Shown here one piece after another: positions 1 through 9,794 of a DNA stretch of 64,000 nucleotides. Source of the stretch: Pseudolactococcus piscium (GTDB lineage: Bacteria > Bacillota > Bacilli > Lactobacillales > Streptococcaceae); the NCBI RefSeq assembly GCF_002441695.1, contig NZ_JXJW01000001.1, forward strand, positions 124,001 to 188,000, written 5' to 3'. Each line of letters starts with the position of its first letter. Position 1 is the first letter of the stretch. The translations under genes were made by a program, and so were the position numbers. Below the pieces are notes generated by a model. The model worked only from the letters and a program-made list of their open reading frames with translations, did not search any database and was not told the DNA's origin.

Positions 1-1009
1 AAGCAGAAGCAAGTGTTTTTAAGTCAATCAAAGCCAACCCGATACCAGCTAATACAGCATGGGTCAGATTTGTCATGATGACTTGATTGAACATGACCAC
101 AGCATCTTCTAATTTTTTAGGTACGGTATCAGTTGCTTTGATGATGAAGACGATAATAATCATGAAAGCATATTCATGTACTTTTGGAAAAAAGTTATTG
201 AGGATATTACCAACCATGAGAAGAGAGAAGGAGAACAAGAGTCCGACACCAATTTGTTGGGCATCTAAAATGATTTTTGGTTTAGCTAATTCTTCCTTAG
301 TTGCTGTAATCAATGTACCATGGCCATTGTATTTCGTTTTGGCAAACACTTTTGAGATAGATAATGCGCCGATGATGGCGATAATATTCCCAAAAGTAAC
401 TGCTGGTGCTAATTGAGAAAAAATAGCAGTTTGATTGCCATGAAATAGACCAGATGCGTAGATTTGAGAGAGCGGGGTAATACCTGCGCCCATACCACCA
501 GCCATCATCGGCATTGATACATACATAACAGAGTGTGCAAAGCCTTTGCCAAGTAACATACCCATGAAACCTACTGCGAAGAAGCCAACGACCATCGTGA
601 CCAAAGCAACGGGGATAAATTTAGTTGATGCTTTGATCAAAAGTTTGCGATTCATCCCTAAAATAGACCCACAGATAAGCGCTGCGATATAGAAGTCCAG
701 AAAGCCGAATTGGCCGCCCATGAATTTACCAACAGCACCAATAACATGTGTCGGAATCAAGTGGAAAGTAGACAGAAGTGTTGCCCCTATCAGGGTAAAT
801 ACAGAACCTCCACCAAGGTAGGCATTCATAATAGGTAGCTTCTCACCAATATAGTAGAGGAGATGCCCTAGGGCAACTAAAAGTAAAGTGATCCCAACCA
901 TGTTGAGTGGGAGTTTGCCTAGTGCGATGACGACTGCAAGGACAATCATAACGAAGGCATAGAGTGGGAGGCTAATCCCAGAAATCTTGATTGATTTTAA
1001 CTTTTTCAT
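1..1009 (-). CDS. 2-hydroxycarboxylate (malate/citrate) transporter, C-terminus cut by window edge
   Basis: This is the N-terminal ~336 residues of a polytopic membrane protein of the 2-hydroxycarboxylate transporter family (CitP/MleP/CimH type). It starts at an ATG whose complement lies at 1007-1009 and runs off the left edge. It is very hydrophobic, with a glycine-rich segment M-A-G-G-M-G-A-G-I-T-P-L-S followed by Q-I-Y-A-S-G, the re-entrant-loop GGxG type signature of this family. The gene lies 16 bp downstream of the malolactic enzyme gene on the same strand, so an L-malate/L-lactate exchanger or malate symporter is the expected role: it would bring malate in for decarboxylation and help create a proton gradient. 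Citrate or citrate/malate specificity cannot be excluded. No separate promoter is visible in the short gap, so co-transcription with the upstream enzyme is likely. Confidence 0.85.
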   Translation of the reverse strand, partial: MKKLKSIKISGISLPLYAFVMIVLAVVIALGKLPLNMVGITLLLVALGHLLYYIGEKLPIMNAYLGGGSVFTLIGATLLSTFHLIPTHVIGAVGKFMGGQFGFLDFYIAALICGSILGMNRKLLIKASTKFIPVALVTMVVGFFAVGFMGMLLGKGFAHSVMYVSMPMMAGGMGAGITPLSQIYASGLFHGNQTAIFSQLAPAVTFGNIIAIIGALSISKVFAKTKYNGHGTLITATKEELAKPKIILDAQQIGVGLLFSFSLLMVGNILNNFFPKVHEYAFMIIIVFIIKATDTVPKKLEDAVVMFNQVIMTNLTHAVLAGIGLALIDLKTLASA

Positions 1010-1025
1010 TTTTGTTTAAGTCCTC

Positions 1026-2648
1026 TTAGTATTCTGGATACCATTTGAGGTTTTTCACTGCTTTTGACATATCTGTTTCTTTAGCTTGTGCTAGACCTTG
1101 TGATTTGGCCATGTTGGCAACTGCTTCGGCAACTTTGATAGAGACATCAGCAACATATTGGAATGGTGGCAGAACGGGTGCACCAGCTTGTGTTAAGTCA
1201 ACAAGACCGCTTAGAGAATGTGCTGCAGCACCGATCATTTCATCAGTTAAAAGTGAGGCTTCTGATGCAAGCATACCAAGTCCCAATCCTGGATAGATTA
1301 GGGCGTTATTAGCTTGTCCGATTTGGTAGTCAACCCCTTTGTAAGTGATGGTGTCTGAAGGGACACCAGTTGCGACAAAGGCTTTACCGTCAGACCATTC
1401 GATCACTTGTTGCGCTGTTGCTTCTAGTTTTTTGGTTGGATTTGAAATTGGGAAGATAATAGGACGTGCTGTATTCGCGCACATAGCTTCAACGACTTCT
1501 TTAGTGAAGGCACCTGGATCAGTAGAGGTCCCAACTAGGATGGTTGGTTTGACAGTTTTGATAATTGTCAGTAAATCTGTCATCTCAGCAGCATTCGCAA
1601 AGTCACTTCGTTTTTTAGCAAATGGTTTTTGAGCTGGTGTTAAGTCAGTCATATCATCAAATAATAGCCCTTGTTTATCGACCATAAAGAAGCGTTTGTA
1701 GGCTTCTTCCTCAGAAAGCCCTTCGCTGACCATTTCTGCATGAACACGATTTGAAATCCCTGCTCCAGCAGACCCACCACCATAGCAAAGGTAGACTTGA
1801 TCAGTTAACTTTTCACCTGTGATATCAAGTGAACCGAAGATACCACCTAGGACAACAATTCCTGTTCCTTGGATATCATCGTTGAAAGTTGGGATGACAT
1901 TTTTATATTTGTTCAAAATAGTCGCAGCGTTTGAACGACCGAAGTCTTCCCAGTGTAAATATAATTTAGGGAACATATCCTCAGCTGTGTTAACGAATTG
2001 ATCAATGAAGGCATAGTAGTCATCACCATATTGACGTTCTTGATGATTACCTAAGTACAAGGGATCATTCAAGAGTTCTTGTCTCGTTGTTCCAGCATCA
2101 ATAACAATCGGTAAAACACATTCAGGATCAATCCCAGCGGCAGCAGTATAAATCATCAGTTTACCGACAGAAATATCAACACCTTGTGTTCCCCAGTCGC
2201 CAATACCCAGAATCCCTTCAGCATCAGTGACAACGATTAGGCGAATTTTTCTATCTCCAGCAGCATTTTCAAGTGTTTCTTTAATATTTTCTGGATGGTT
2301 GATATCAAGGTAGGCAGCATATTGTGTATCCACAAATAGATGGCTGTAGTTTTCAATCGTATCAGCAATCGTTGGATCATATACGATTGGATTAAATTCA
2401 ACGATATGTTGATTAAATAAATAATAGAATAAAGTCCGGTTTGTGTTAAAAATTTCCATTAAGAAATGACGTTTTTCTAGATCATTAGGTTTCGTCAAAT
2501 ACTGTTGGTAAGTTTGTTCAGCTTGTTGGTCAATTGTTTGAACATAAGGGGGTAAAATACCAACTAAACCAAGTGATTTTCTTTCGGTCTCTGTAAAGGC
2601 TGTCCCTTTATTTAAGAAAGGGTTGTTTAAAATTTCATGTGCACGCAT
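1026..2648 (-). CDS. mleS: malolactic enzyme (NAD- and Mn-dependent L-malate to L-lactate + CO2)
   Basis: The 540-residue protein belongs to the malic enzyme/malolactic enzyme family. It begins [19 protein letters not shown], typical of lactococcal and oenococcal malolactic enzymes, and has the Rossmann segment [10 protein letters not shown], the metal-binding region F-N-D-D-I-Q-G-T-G and the C-terminal S-N-P-T motif. I place the start at the ATG whose complement ends at 2648: GGAGG lies about nine bases before it, and 540 residues is the usual family length. An ATG five codons earlier overlaps that Shine-Dalgarno sequence and is less likely. The neighbours support the role: the transporter gene follows and a LysR gene diverges. 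Distinguishing it from an ordinary malic enzyme rests on family resemblance and context. Confidence 0.93.
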   Translation of the reverse strand: MRAHEILNNPFLNKGTAFTETERKSLGLVGILPPYVQTIDQQAEQTYQQYLTKPNDLEKRHFLMEIFNTNRTLFYYLFNQHIVEFNPIVYDPTIADTIENYSHLFVDTQYAAYLDINHPENIKETLENAAGDRKIRLIVVTDAEGILGIGDWGTQGVDISVGKLMIYTAAAGIDPECVLPIVIDAGTTRQELLNDPLYLGNHQERQYGDDYYAFIDQFVNTAEDMFPKLYLHWEDFGRSNAATILNKYKNVIPTFNDDIQGTGIVVLGGIFGSLDITGEKLTDQVYLCYGGGSAGAGISNRVHAEMVSEGLSEEEAYKRFFMVDKQGLLFDDMTDLTPAQKPFAKKRSDFANAAEMTDLLTIIKTVKPTILVGTSTDPGAFTKEVVEAMCANTARPIIFPISNPTKKLEATAQQVIEWSDGKAFVATGVPSDTITYKGVDYQIGQANNALIYPGLGLGMLASEASLLTDEMIGAAAHSLSGLVDLTQAGAPVLPPFQYVADVSIKVAEAVANMAKSQGLAQAKETDMSKAVKNLKWYPEY

Positions 2649-2699
2649 TTGTACATCCTCCAATTAATATAATGTTGTAAAACTCATTTACAAGATTCA

Positions 2700-2724
2700 T
2701 TCTATAACTTATAAGTTATTATAG
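2700..2724. promoter_or_regulatory. palindromic LysR-type operator between mleS and mleR
   Basis: A perfect 16-bp palindrome, ATAACTTATAAGTTAT at 2704-2719, lies in the divergent intergenic region. LysR-type regulators bind dyads of this AT-rich type near divergently transcribed targets, so it is the likely MleR site acting on the malolactic operon and on mleR itself. The symmetry is seen directly; binding is inferred. Confidence 0.6.
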
Positions 2725-2805
2725 TCAACTCAACTAGATATGATAAGATTTAAGAATAACAAAATGTGCAAAGTATGATAGAATAATGAAAAGGAGTGAT
2801 GGAAG

Positions 2806-3705
2806 ATGAATTTACGAGATTTTGACTTTTTTAATGCTTTAGCTGAGTTACTGTCATTTACGCAGGTTGCCAAGCAGTTTAATGTGAGTCAGCCGACAGT
2901 TAGTCATGCCATGAAACGCTTAGAATGTCATTATAACTGTGATTTAATACAAAAAGATCCCTCACATCGTTTTGTTGTATTGACGCAAGAAGGGGAGATT
3001 TTAAAATCACATATTAGTCATATACTAGATGAATTTACGGTAGTAGAAAGTGCCATAGAGCATGCTAAGCAACATAAAATCTATGTCGGTTTTCCGCCTA
3101 TTATTCGGGCTAGATTACTGTCAAGCTTACTGGAAGTGCCAGGGACTGTTGACTTAATCTCAAAATTTGACTTGGTTTCAGGTGGCTCGAAGTCACTACT
3201 TACAAAACTATTATCAGGCCAACTAGACTTTAGTCTAATAGGCAGTATTATCCCCTTGACGCATCCTAATCTAACGGTCAACCTCTTATATCAGCGTGAG
3301 TTTTATATTTTTGTCGCTAAGGATAATCCATTAGCCCAAAAGACAGAGGTGACATTTGAAGAGACACTGGACTATCCATACATTTTACTTGAGGATGGCT
3401 TTGTCCATACCAAGGCGTTTCAAAATCTGAGTGATAAATATAGAAAAAAAGCGCAAGTCTTATTCCGATTTTCAGATGTGCACACGATTGGGCAGATGGT
3501 GACGGCCAATGCTGGTATTACCTTAATGACCGATTTTTTGCCCTTCCAAGATATGGCAGGAGTCGTTAAACTCCCACTCGTGGTAGATGATAAAGTGCTA
3601 TTCTACGTTCAATATGCCTATTTAAGACATGCGGTACTAGCTGATGAGTTAGTAGCATTTGTCGATATGCTAGATAAACTGTCTAAAGCAGATGGTTTGA
3701 AGTGA
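2806..3705 (+). CDS. mleR: LysR-family regulator of malolactic fermentation
   Basis: The 299-residue protein has an N-terminal winged HTH (residues ~1-60, with S-F-T-Q-V-A-K-Q-F-N-V-S-Q-P-T-V-S-H-A-M) and a LysR effector-binding domain (~90-290). It is transcribed divergently from mleS with 157 bp between the starts, the classical arrangement of mleR and mleS in Lactococcus and Lactobacillus. The ATG is preceded by AAGGAGTGATGGAAG, a good ribosome binding site. The expected role is activation of the malolactic operon in the presence of malate. Effector identity is inferred from position only, but mleR is the natural call. Confidence 0.85.
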   Translation: MNLRDFDFFNALAELLSFTQVAKQFNVSQPTVSHAMKRLECHYNCDLIQKDPSHRFVVLTQEGEILKSHISHILDEFTVVESAIEHAKQHKIYVGFPPIIRARLLSSLLEVPGTVDLISKFDLVSGGSKSLLTKLLSGQLDFSLIGSIIPLTHPNLTVNLLYQREFYIFVAKDNPLAQKTEVTFEETLDYPYILLEDGFVHTKAFQNLSDKYRKKAQVLFRFSDVHTIGQMVTANAGITLMTDFLPFQDMAGVVKLPLVVDDKVLFYVQYAYLRHAVLADELVAFVDMLDKLSKADGLK

Positions 3706-3780
3706 TGGTTTATATGGCATAATTGCGTCATCTCGTTTTATGGTGTTAATCTTTTCGTATTGCTATCATGTAAGATATTT

Positions 3781-3818
3781 AAAAATCCCGTCTAACCTTT
3801 AAAGGTAGATGGGATTTT
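3781..3818. terminator. bidirectional rho-independent terminator after mleR
   Basis: An AAAATCCC...GGGATTTT stem with further pairing through CTTTAAAG in the centre. T-rich ends occur on both strands, so it can end mleR on the plus strand and the small membrane-protein gene on the minus strand. Confidence 0.75.
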
Positions 3819-3851
3819 CGTCAGTGAAAATAGCTTCTCAATCGGTTAATG

Positions 3852-4259
3852 CTACTTATTTAAGCGAACATCGGGTGGTTGACAAGCTAAGGCACAGCCT
3901 AAGATTAACCCGACTAAGATACCTAAGCTAATATCAATTTTCTGTGGGAATAAATCTGGCTGTTGCTTGATCAAACAAACATAGATACTAATCAACAGAT
4001 AAAGGGACATTAGACTGAACCAGATGAGGTGTAACAGGTGTTTACCTCTTACTTTGCAGTTAAGCGATATAAATAGGGGCACTAAATAAGCAACTAGAAA
4101 AAAGTAAACTGAAGGGAAAAGTAGATTAAAGAATAAATAGGTTCGAATGACCTGTGGATTACGATCAGCATAATTAAGCTCGATGAACCTGATTAAGATT
4201 AAACTGACGATTGCACAGATAGGAAAAAAATGATAGCAAGAGACACGTCTTATCTGCAT
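3852..4259 (-). CDS. small integral membrane protein of unknown function
   Basis: A 135-residue protein with four hydrophobic stretches that read as transmembrane helices (roughly residues 10-27, 40-62, 75-97 and 107-126). I do not recognise the family. The start is well supported: AAAGGAGGTGTTCTAAC precedes the ATG. The gene is monocistronic, converging on mleR with a shared terminator. The N-terminal region carries basic residues (M-Q-I-R-R), consistent with an inward N-terminus. No catalytic motif is visible. Coding potential is supported by the strong ribosome binding site and the clean four-helix pattern. Confidence 0.6.
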   Translation of the reverse strand: MQIRRVSCYHFFPICAIVSLILIRFIELNYADRNPQVIRTYLFFNLLFPSVYFFLVAYLVPLFISLNCKVRGKHLLHLIWFSLMSLYLLISIYVCLIKQQPDLFPQKIDISLGILVGLILGCALACQPPDVRLNK

Positions 4260-4555
4260 GTTAGAACACCTCCTTTTATCATAAGTTTATCATGAATAGC
4301 AAGTGTTGTAAACGCTTACTCACTAAGTGATGTGTGACTAAGAAATCATAAAAGAAAGACGCCTAGGTTATCCAAACCTAGGCGTCTTAAGGAGTTGTTA
4401 TGAAAAATTTTAGGGATACGTTTATTATAATGAATAAAGCTTAAAATAATATTAAACGAGCATAGTATTGAGAAAAGAAACTACCTTGACTATCAGTCAT
4501 TTTCTGATAATCAAAGTAGTAGATGGACTAATCATATAAAATAGCGGGCTTGTGC
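4260..4555. other. non-coding stretch with two long hairpins upstream of xylB
   Basis: No gene is seen here. Two inverted repeats stand out. The first has a perfect 14-bp stem, AAGACGCCTAGGTT at 4356-4369 with AACCTAGGCGTCTT at 4375-4388; its T-rich flank is on the minus strand. The second is a 17-bp stem allowing G-U pairs, ACTACCTTGACTATCAG at 4480-4496 with CTGATAATCAAAGTAGT at 4504-4520. Neither is followed by a good T tract on the plus strand. Confidence 0.55.
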
Positions 4556-4616
4556 TTGACAAATATCCTGTAAGGGTTTACAATAACAATGTAAGTTTGT
4601 TCGATATACGAACTTT
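4556..4616 (+). promoter_or_regulatory. xylB promoter with cre-like site and xylO-like operator
   Basis: TTGACA (4556-4561), a 17-bp spacer and TACAAT (4579-4584) form a near-consensus sigma-A promoter. TGTAAGGGTTTACA (4569-4582) is a perfect dyad close to the CcpA cre consensus and overlaps the -10 box. Just downstream, AAGTTTGT at 4593-4600 and ACGAACTT at 4608-4615 form an operator dyad resembling Bacillus xylO. The arrangement predicts glucose repression by CcpA and roadblock-type repression by a ROK-family XylR. Confidence 0.75.
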
Positions 4617-4666
4617 CTTGATTGACATAATTTAGATAAGTACTTTGTAGTAAGAAAGGGAAAAAG

Positions 4667-6163
4667 ATGGCGTATGTACTGGGAATTGATTTGGGGACAA
4701 GCTCTCTAAAAGGCATATTAATTAATGAACAGGGTGAAGTTGTTGCAGAATCTAGCTATGACTACCCCATTTCCACACCAAAAATTGGCTATAGTGAACA
4801 AGATCCGAATCTTTGGATTGGTGCGGTAAAAAAAGTAATTGTCGATCTGGTTGGTCTCCAACCCGCTATGAAAACGGACCTAAAAGGGATTAGTTTTTCA
4901 GGTCAAATGCATAGTTTAGTCGTTTTAGATGAACAGAAGCAAGTCATTAGGCCAGCCATACTTTGGAATGATGTCAGAACAAGTAAACAGTGTCAAACGA
5001 TCACTGAAAAAGCTGGAGATTTACTTCTTGACTTAACAAAAAATAGGGCGCTTGAGGGATTTACGCTACCGAAAATGCTCTGGATTCAAGAAAACGAACC
5101 CGAAAATTGGGATCGGGTACACTATATGATGTTGCCAAAAGACTACTTGAGCTTTTGTTTGACAGATATATTTGTAACGGATTTTTCAGATGCTGCTGGA
5201 ACTTTGTTGCTTGATGTCTCTAAAAAAGAATGGGCGATTCCAATTTTAGACCTATTTGATATTCCAGTTGAAAGACTGCCGAAATTATTAGCATCACAAG
5301 ATAAAGTAGGCAACTTAACAAAAGAAATGAAAGCATTTTTTGGCTTTGAAGTTGATGTACCAGTTTTCGCAGGTGGTGCTGATAATGCCTGTGCTGCTTT
5401 AGGTGCAGGCATTATCAAGGACGGTGCAGGTATGTGCTCAATCGGGACAAGTGGTGTATTTTTATCATTTGAAAAAGACGCTAGTGTAGATTATCAAGGC
5501 AAACTTCATCTGTTCAACCATGCATCAAAAAATGACTATTATTCAATGGGTGTCACTTTGGCTGCCGGTAACAGTTTAGATTGGTTTAAGAGAACATTTG
5601 CTAAAGATAAAACTTATTCAGAATTGCTACAAGGTATTTCTGAGATACATCCGGGTTCAGATGGTCTGCTTTTTACGCCTTACATTGTAGGTGAACGTAC
5701 ACCACATGTTGATAGCCAAATTCGTGGGTCATTTATTGGGATTGATACGCATCATACCTTAACACATTTTTCTAGAGCTGTACTTGAGGGGATTACATTT
5801 TCACTCAAAGATTCCCAAGTGATGATGGAAGAGATAGCAGGTCGAAAATTTGACCAAATCGTGTCTGTTGGTGGTGGTGCAAAGAATGCTGACTGGCTAC
5901 AGATGCAAGCAGATATCTTTAATACAACAATCCTAAATTTGACAGTTGAACAAGGGCCAGGTCTAGGTGCTGCGATACTAGCTGCCATCGGTGCGGGTTG
6001 GTTTGAAAGTGCAGCAGAGGCTGCTGAAGTTTTTGTGCATTACAAAGATGAAGTGAAGCCAATTGCTGAAAATGTAGCAGCTTATACAGCAGTTTATAAA
6101 ATATATAGACAAATCTATCAGGCAACACAAGCAATCAGTCATGATTTACTGGCCTTAAAATAA
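4667..6163 (+). CDS. xylB: xylulokinase (D-xylulose + ATP to D-xylulose 5-phosphate)
   Basis: A 498-residue FGGY-family kinase. The N-terminal phosphate-1 motif reads [11 protein letters not shown], followed by F-S-G-Q-M-H-S-L-V, the substrate-loop signature of xylulokinases. The C-terminal ATPase half carries [20 protein letters not shown] and [11 protein letters not shown]. Length is standard. It is the first gene of an operon with the phosphoketolase gene 13 bp downstream, which consumes its product, and has its own promoter. Another FGGY substrate is possible in principle, but the xylose isomerase nearby and the Q-M-H-S motif make xylulose the best choice. Confidence 0.92.
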   Translation: MAYVLGIDLGTSSLKGILINEQGEVVAESSYDYPISTPKIGYSEQDPNLWIGAVKKVIVDLVGLQPAMKTDLKGISFSGQMHSLVVLDEQKQVIRPAILWNDVRTSKQCQTITEKAGDLLLDLTKNRALEGFTLPKMLWIQENEPENWDRVHYMMLPKDYLSFCLTDIFVTDFSDAAGTLLLDVSKKEWAIPILDLFDIPVERLPKLLASQDKVGNLTKEMKAFFGFEVDVPVFAGGADNACAALGAGIIKDGAGMCSIGTSGVFLSFEKDASVDYQGKLHLFNHASKNDYYSMGVTLAAGNSLDWFKRTFAKDKTYSELLQGISEIHPGSDGLLFTPYIVGERTPHVDSQIRGSFIGIDTHHTLTHFSRAVLEGITFSLKDSQVMMEEIAGRKFDQIVSVGGGAKNADWLQMQADIFNTTILNLTVEQGPGLGAAILAAIGAGWFESAAEAAEVFVHYKDEVKPIAENVAAYTAVYKIYRQIYQATQAISHDLLALK

Positions 6164-6176
6164 GCTAAAACATAGG

Positions 6177-8546
6177 ATGGATAATAAACAAATGCTAGAT
6201 TTCTCTTCAGAAGCGTACCTTTCAAAAGTTGATGCCTGGTGGCGTACAGCTAACTATATTGCAGTTGCACAGATGTATCTCAAGAATAATCCGTTGTTAA
6301 AACATGAGATTCAAAAAGAAGATTTAAAAAAACACCCCATAGGACATTGGGGAACAATTTCAGGGCAAAACTTTATTTATGCCCATCTTAACCGCGTCAT
6401 TAACAAGTATGATCTGAACATGTTCTATATAGAAGGTCCAGGTCATGGTGGGCAAGTGATGGTAGCTAATGCTTATATTGATGGCACTTATACCGAATTA
6501 TATCCTGAGATTACACAGGATGAGGCAGGGTTTAAACAACTCTGTAAAATATTTTCCTTTCCTGGAGGCATTGCATCACATGCAGCGCCAGAAACACCTG
6601 GCTCAATACATGAAGGTGGCGAATTAGGGTACGCTTTATCACATGCTACAGGTGCTATTTTAGATAATCCAGACGTGATTGCTGCGACAGTTATTGGTGA
6701 TGGGGAAGCAGAAACCGGTCCGCTTGCCGCAGGATGGTTCTCAAATACATTTATTAACCCGGTAAATGATGGGGCTATTCTGCCTATTTTGTATCTAAAT
6801 GGTGGTAAAATATCGAATCCAACGATCTTAGAACGAAAATCAGATTTTGAATTGACTCAGTATTTTGAAGGACTCGGTTGGGATCCTATATTTGTTGAGG
6901 GGACGGATGCAGCTGTACTTCATCCTTTAATGGCTAGTAAATTAGATCATGCAATTGACCGAATTAAGGAAATTCAAGCAGAAGCACGTCAAGGTAAAGC
7001 AGAAGATGCTGAGATGCCACACTGGCCAGTTTTAATTGTTCGGACACCAAAAGGGTGGACAGGCCCTAAATCTTGGGATAACGCCCCAATTGAAGGCGGT
7101 TTTCGTGCCCACCAAGTGCCGATTCCAGTCGATGCTGACCATATGGCAGAAGTTGATGCTTTGATAGATTGGTTAAAGTCATATCGTCCGGATGAGCTAT
7201 TTGACGAAAATGGCACAATTAGAGACGAGATTCGTACCTTGTCGCCAAAAGGCAATCAACGCATGTCATCAAACCCGATTACTAATGGGGGAATTGATCC
7301 TAAACCATTGGTTATCCCTGATTGGCAATCTTATGCATTATCTATTAAACCTGGTCAAACTGTGGCACAGGACATGATTGAATTTGGTAGATTTGCTAAA
7401 GCATTAATTGTCGCTAACCCAGAAAACTTTCGTATTTTTGGACCTGACGAAACGAAATCAAATCGCTTGAACGCCATATTTGATGTGACAAATCGTCAGT
7501 GGCTGGGAACAAAGAGAGAAGACTACGACGAATGGATTTCACCAGTTGGTCGTGTGATTGATGGGCAATTATCAGAGCACCAATGCGAAGGCTTCTTAGA
7601 GGGCTATGTATTGACTGGGCGACATGGCTTTTTCGCAAGTTATGAAGCATTTTTACGAGTTGTTGATTCAATGATTACGCAACATTTTAAATGGTTACGT
7701 AAAGCTAAAGAGCAGCCTTGGCGTCATCATTACCCATCGCTTAACCTGCTTGCAACATCCACAGTTTTTCAACAAGATCACAACGGCTACACACATCAAG
7801 ATCCAGGTCTCTTGACCCACTTATCAGAAAAAAAACCTGAGTTTATACGAGAATATTTACCAGCAGATACGAACACCGTATTAGCAGTAATGGCTGAAGC
7901 ATTAGGGTCTGAAGAATTGATTAACTTGATTGTTTGTTCAAAACAGCCTAGACCTCAGTTTTACTCTGCAATTGAAGCTGAAATTTTAGTTAAAGAAGGC
8001 CTGAAAATTATTGACTGGGCATCCACTAATGCGGAAGATGAAGCACCAGATTTAGTGATTGCAGCTGCAGGTACGGAACCAAATTTAGAAGCATTAGCTG
8101 CCATTACTCTCCTTAAAGCAGAGAAACCAGAACTTAAAATTCGCTTTATTAATGTTGTAGACTTACTTAAACTACGTCATCCATCCGTTGATCCTAGAGG
8201 GTTAAGTGATGAACAGTTTGATGCATACTTTACAACTGATAAGCCTATTGTATTCGCCTTTCATGGGTATGAAGGACTAATTCGTGATATCTTCTTTGAT
8301 CGACATAATCAGAATGTATTAATTCACGGGTATCGTGAAAATGGCGATATTACAACGCCATTTGACATGCGTGTCTTTAGTGAAATGGACCGTTTCCATT
8401 TGGCACAAGATGGTGCTAATGCTGTTTACGGTAAAGAAGCTGCGCCGTTTTCACAAAAAATGACTGACACGATCAATTTCCATCATAGCTATATCCGTGA
8501 ACATGGTGAGGATATACCAGAAGTTGAAAATTGGATATGGTCATAA
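6177..8546 (+). CDS. xpkA: xylulose-5-phosphate (D-fructose-6-phosphate) phosphoketolase
   Basis: A 789-residue thiamine-diphosphate enzyme splitting xylulose 5-phosphate with phosphate into acetyl phosphate and glyceraldehyde 3-phosphate, the key step of heterolactic pentose fermentation. Family signatures visible are [15 protein letters not shown] around residue 146 and [12 protein letters not shown] near residue 178, plus G-H-W-G-T and G-P-G-H-G-G in the ThDP-binding region. The length matches the family. The start is uncertain: the first ATG (6177) has a poor ribosome binding site, while an ATG at 6192 has AGGATGG 12 bases upstream. Coupled to xylB by a 13-bp gap. Fructose-6-phosphate activity cannot be judged from sequence. 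Confidence 0.95.
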   Translation: MDNKQMLDFSSEAYLSKVDAWWRTANYIAVAQMYLKNNPLLKHEIQKEDLKKHPIGHWGTISGQNFIYAHLNRVINKYDLNMFYIEGPGHGGQVMVANAYIDGTYTELYPEITQDEAGFKQLCKIFSFPGGIASHAAPETPGSIHEGGELGYALSHATGAILDNPDVIAATVIGDGEAETGPLAAGWFSNTFINPVNDGAILPILYLNGGKISNPTILERKSDFELTQYFEGLGWDPIFVEGTDAAVLHPLMASKLDHAIDRIKEIQAEARQGKAEDAEMPHWPVLIVRTPKGWTGPKSWDNAPIEGGFRAHQVPIPVDADHMAEVDALIDWLKSYRPDELFDENGTIRDEIRTLSPKGNQRMSSNPITNGGIDPKPLVIPDWQSYALSIKPGQTVAQDMIEFGRFAKALIVANPENFRIFGPDETKSNRLNAIFDVTNRQWLGTKREDYDEWISPVGRVIDGQLSEHQCEGFLEGYVLTGRHGFFASYEAFLRVVDSMITQHFKWLRKAKEQPWRHHYPSLNLLATSTVFQQDHNGYTHQDPGLLTHLSEKKPEFIREYLPADTNTVLAVMAEALGSEELINLIVCSKQPRPQFYSAIEAEILVKEGLKIIDWASTNAEDEAPDLVIAAAGTEPNLEALAAITLLKAEKPELKIRFINVVDLLKLRHPSVDPRGLSDEQFDAYFTTDKPIVFAFHGYEGLIRDIFFDRHNQNVLIHGYRENGDITTPFDMRVFSEMDRFHLAQDGANAVYGKEAAPFSQKMTDTINFHHSYIREHGEDIPEVENWIWS

Positions 8547-8588
8547 GAGACATGACCATATCGACATAAACTTAAAATGATTGTTTTA

Positions 8589-8684
8589 AAGTATGACAGG
8601 TGTAAACTGACAGTCAGCCAACTGCCAGTTATACGTCGATAATTGAGCCTCCTTAGCTAATTTAACCTGACATCTGTGATACTT
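8589..8684. other. structured intergenic element, long imperfect hairpin
   Basis: AAGTATGACAGGTGT (8589-8603) pairs with ACATCTGTGATACTT (8670-8684), with one mismatch and one G-U. Inside lies a second dyad, AACTGACAGT with AACTGCCAGTT. The element sits between the xpkA stop and the terminator before galM. It could be a processed or regulatory RNA, or a repeat-like element. No known class was recognised. Confidence 0.4.
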
Positions 8685-8728
8685 TATTCAATATATTATG
8701 TTGTCTCGTTTTGAGATGACATGTAAAT

Positions 8729-8768
8729 GATGCACGATCCCTGTTCGCCAGTGGGCGTGCATCTTTTT
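8729..8768 (+). terminator. rho-independent terminator or attenuator upstream of the epimerase gene
   Basis: GATGCACG (8729-8736) pairs with CGTGCATC (8756-8763), followed by TTTTTAT. It lies 21 bp before the epimerase start, so either xylB-xpkA ends here and read-through feeds galM and the ThuA-like gene, or it attenuates them. No strong promoter is seen after it. Confidence 0.7.
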
Positions 8769-8788
8769 ATAACATTGTGAGGAGAAGT

Positions 8789-9793
8789 ATGAGTGTAATA
8801 ATCAAAAAAGTCAGTCTAGGGAAAGACAAAACATCATCTTTAGTGATTTTAAAAAATGATGACTTGACTGTAGAGTTGCTATCTTATGGTGCCCATCTTT
8901 ACCGAGTACTTGCTAAAGATAAAGTTGGTAAGAAAGAAAATATTGTACTAAATGTGACGCCGATGTCTGATATATCGCATGACTTGCAGTACTTTGGTGC
9001 GACAGTCGGTCCAGTTGCTGGACGTATTAAGCAGGCAAAAATTGGTCAATTGTCACTACAAGCAAATGAGAATGGTAATTCACTGCATAGTGGATCGCAA
9101 GGTTGGTCTTTTCAAGAATGGGAACTAGATTGGCAAGAAGACAAGAATAGCATCACGGTTAGCTTTAGCTATTTAGATGATAAATCTGGCTTTCCTGGTC
9201 CGATTAAAGCAGCCGTTATTTATAGATTAGCCGGTGATCAGTTGACCATCACATTTACTGGGGAGTCCTCTGTTGCCAGTTATTTCAATCCAACCAATCA
9301 TAGCTATTTTAACCTTAGCGGGGACCTAAAAACCACTATAGAAGAGCAAAATCTTTATGTTTCAGCACCTCATATATTGGAGACGGATAACGCACTAATT
9401 CCTACAGGCGCCTTTATTGGCGTTTCGGATACACCTTATGATTTTACAAATCCCAAACGAGTGAATCAGGCTTTGCGTGATTTACCAAATGGTTTAGACA
9501 CAGCTTACATTTTTGCAGAAGACTCAGATAGCAATACAGTTTTAGTATCCGATGATGTAAGTGGTAGAACGTTAACTGTAACGAGTAATGCACGAAGTGT
9601 TATTATATACACTGCGACTGGATGGCATCGGACAACTTACGTTAATCATCGTCCAATGGTGAAAAATTTAGGACTTGCAATAGAGTTTCAAGAAATCCCT
9701 GATACACCCAATCATCCAGAATGGGGAGATGTAGCACTTCTACCAGGAAAAAAAATAGTAAAAAGTATCAACTATAAATTTGGAGTGAAATAA
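8789..9793 (+). CDS. galM: aldose 1-epimerase (mutarotase), probably for xylose or glucose
   Basis: A 334-residue GalM-family protein interconverting alpha and beta anomers of aldoses. Visible features are the catalytic-domain segments G-A-T-V-G-P-V-A-G-R-I, S-L-H-S-G near residue 100, N-P-T-N-H-S-Y-F-N-L-S-G with the conserved His, and the C-terminal A-I-E-F-Q-E-I-P-D-T-P-N-H-P-E-W with the catalytic Glu. The ATG at 8789 is chosen because GAGGAG lies just before it; an in-frame GTG four codons upstream overlaps that site. It sits after xpkA and 1 bp before the ThuA-like gene. Context suggests use with xylose released from oligosaccharides (xylM-like role), but sugar specificity is not visible. 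Confidence 0.88.
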   Translation: MSVIIKKVSLGKDKTSSLVILKNDDLTVELLSYGAHLYRVLAKDKVGKKENIVLNVTPMSDISHDLQYFGATVGPVAGRIKQAKIGQLSLQANENGNSLHSGSQGWSFQEWELDWQEDKNSITVSFSYLDDKSGFPGPIKAAVIYRLAGDQLTITFTGESSVASYFNPTNHSYFNLSGDLKTTIEEQNLYVSAPHILETDNALIPTGAFIGVSDTPYDFTNPKRVNQALRDLPNGLDTAYIFAEDSDSNTVLVSDDVSGRTLTVTSNARSVIIYTATGWHRTTYVNHRPMVKNLGLAIEFQEIPDTPNHPEWGDVALLPGKKIVKSINYKFGVK

Positions 9794-9794
9794 G

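Noticed and set aside
87-416. Open frame of 109 codons on the plus strand
   Set aside because: It lies fully antisense to the transporter gene, has no ribosome binding site and an unnatural composition; it is a shadow of the real frame.
1345-1632. Plus-strand open frame opposite mleS
   Set aside because: Antisense shadow of a well-recognised gene with no start signal.
4528-4716. Minus-strand open frame across the xylB promoter
   Set aside because: Overlaps a strong plus-strand promoter, operator and the xylB start; no ribosome binding site and no protein-like pattern.
8585-8690. tRNA or known riboswitch in the structured element after xpkA
   Set aside because: No T-loop GTTCRA, no CCA end, no anticodon stem geometry and no recognised riboswitch core; kept only as an unexplained structure.
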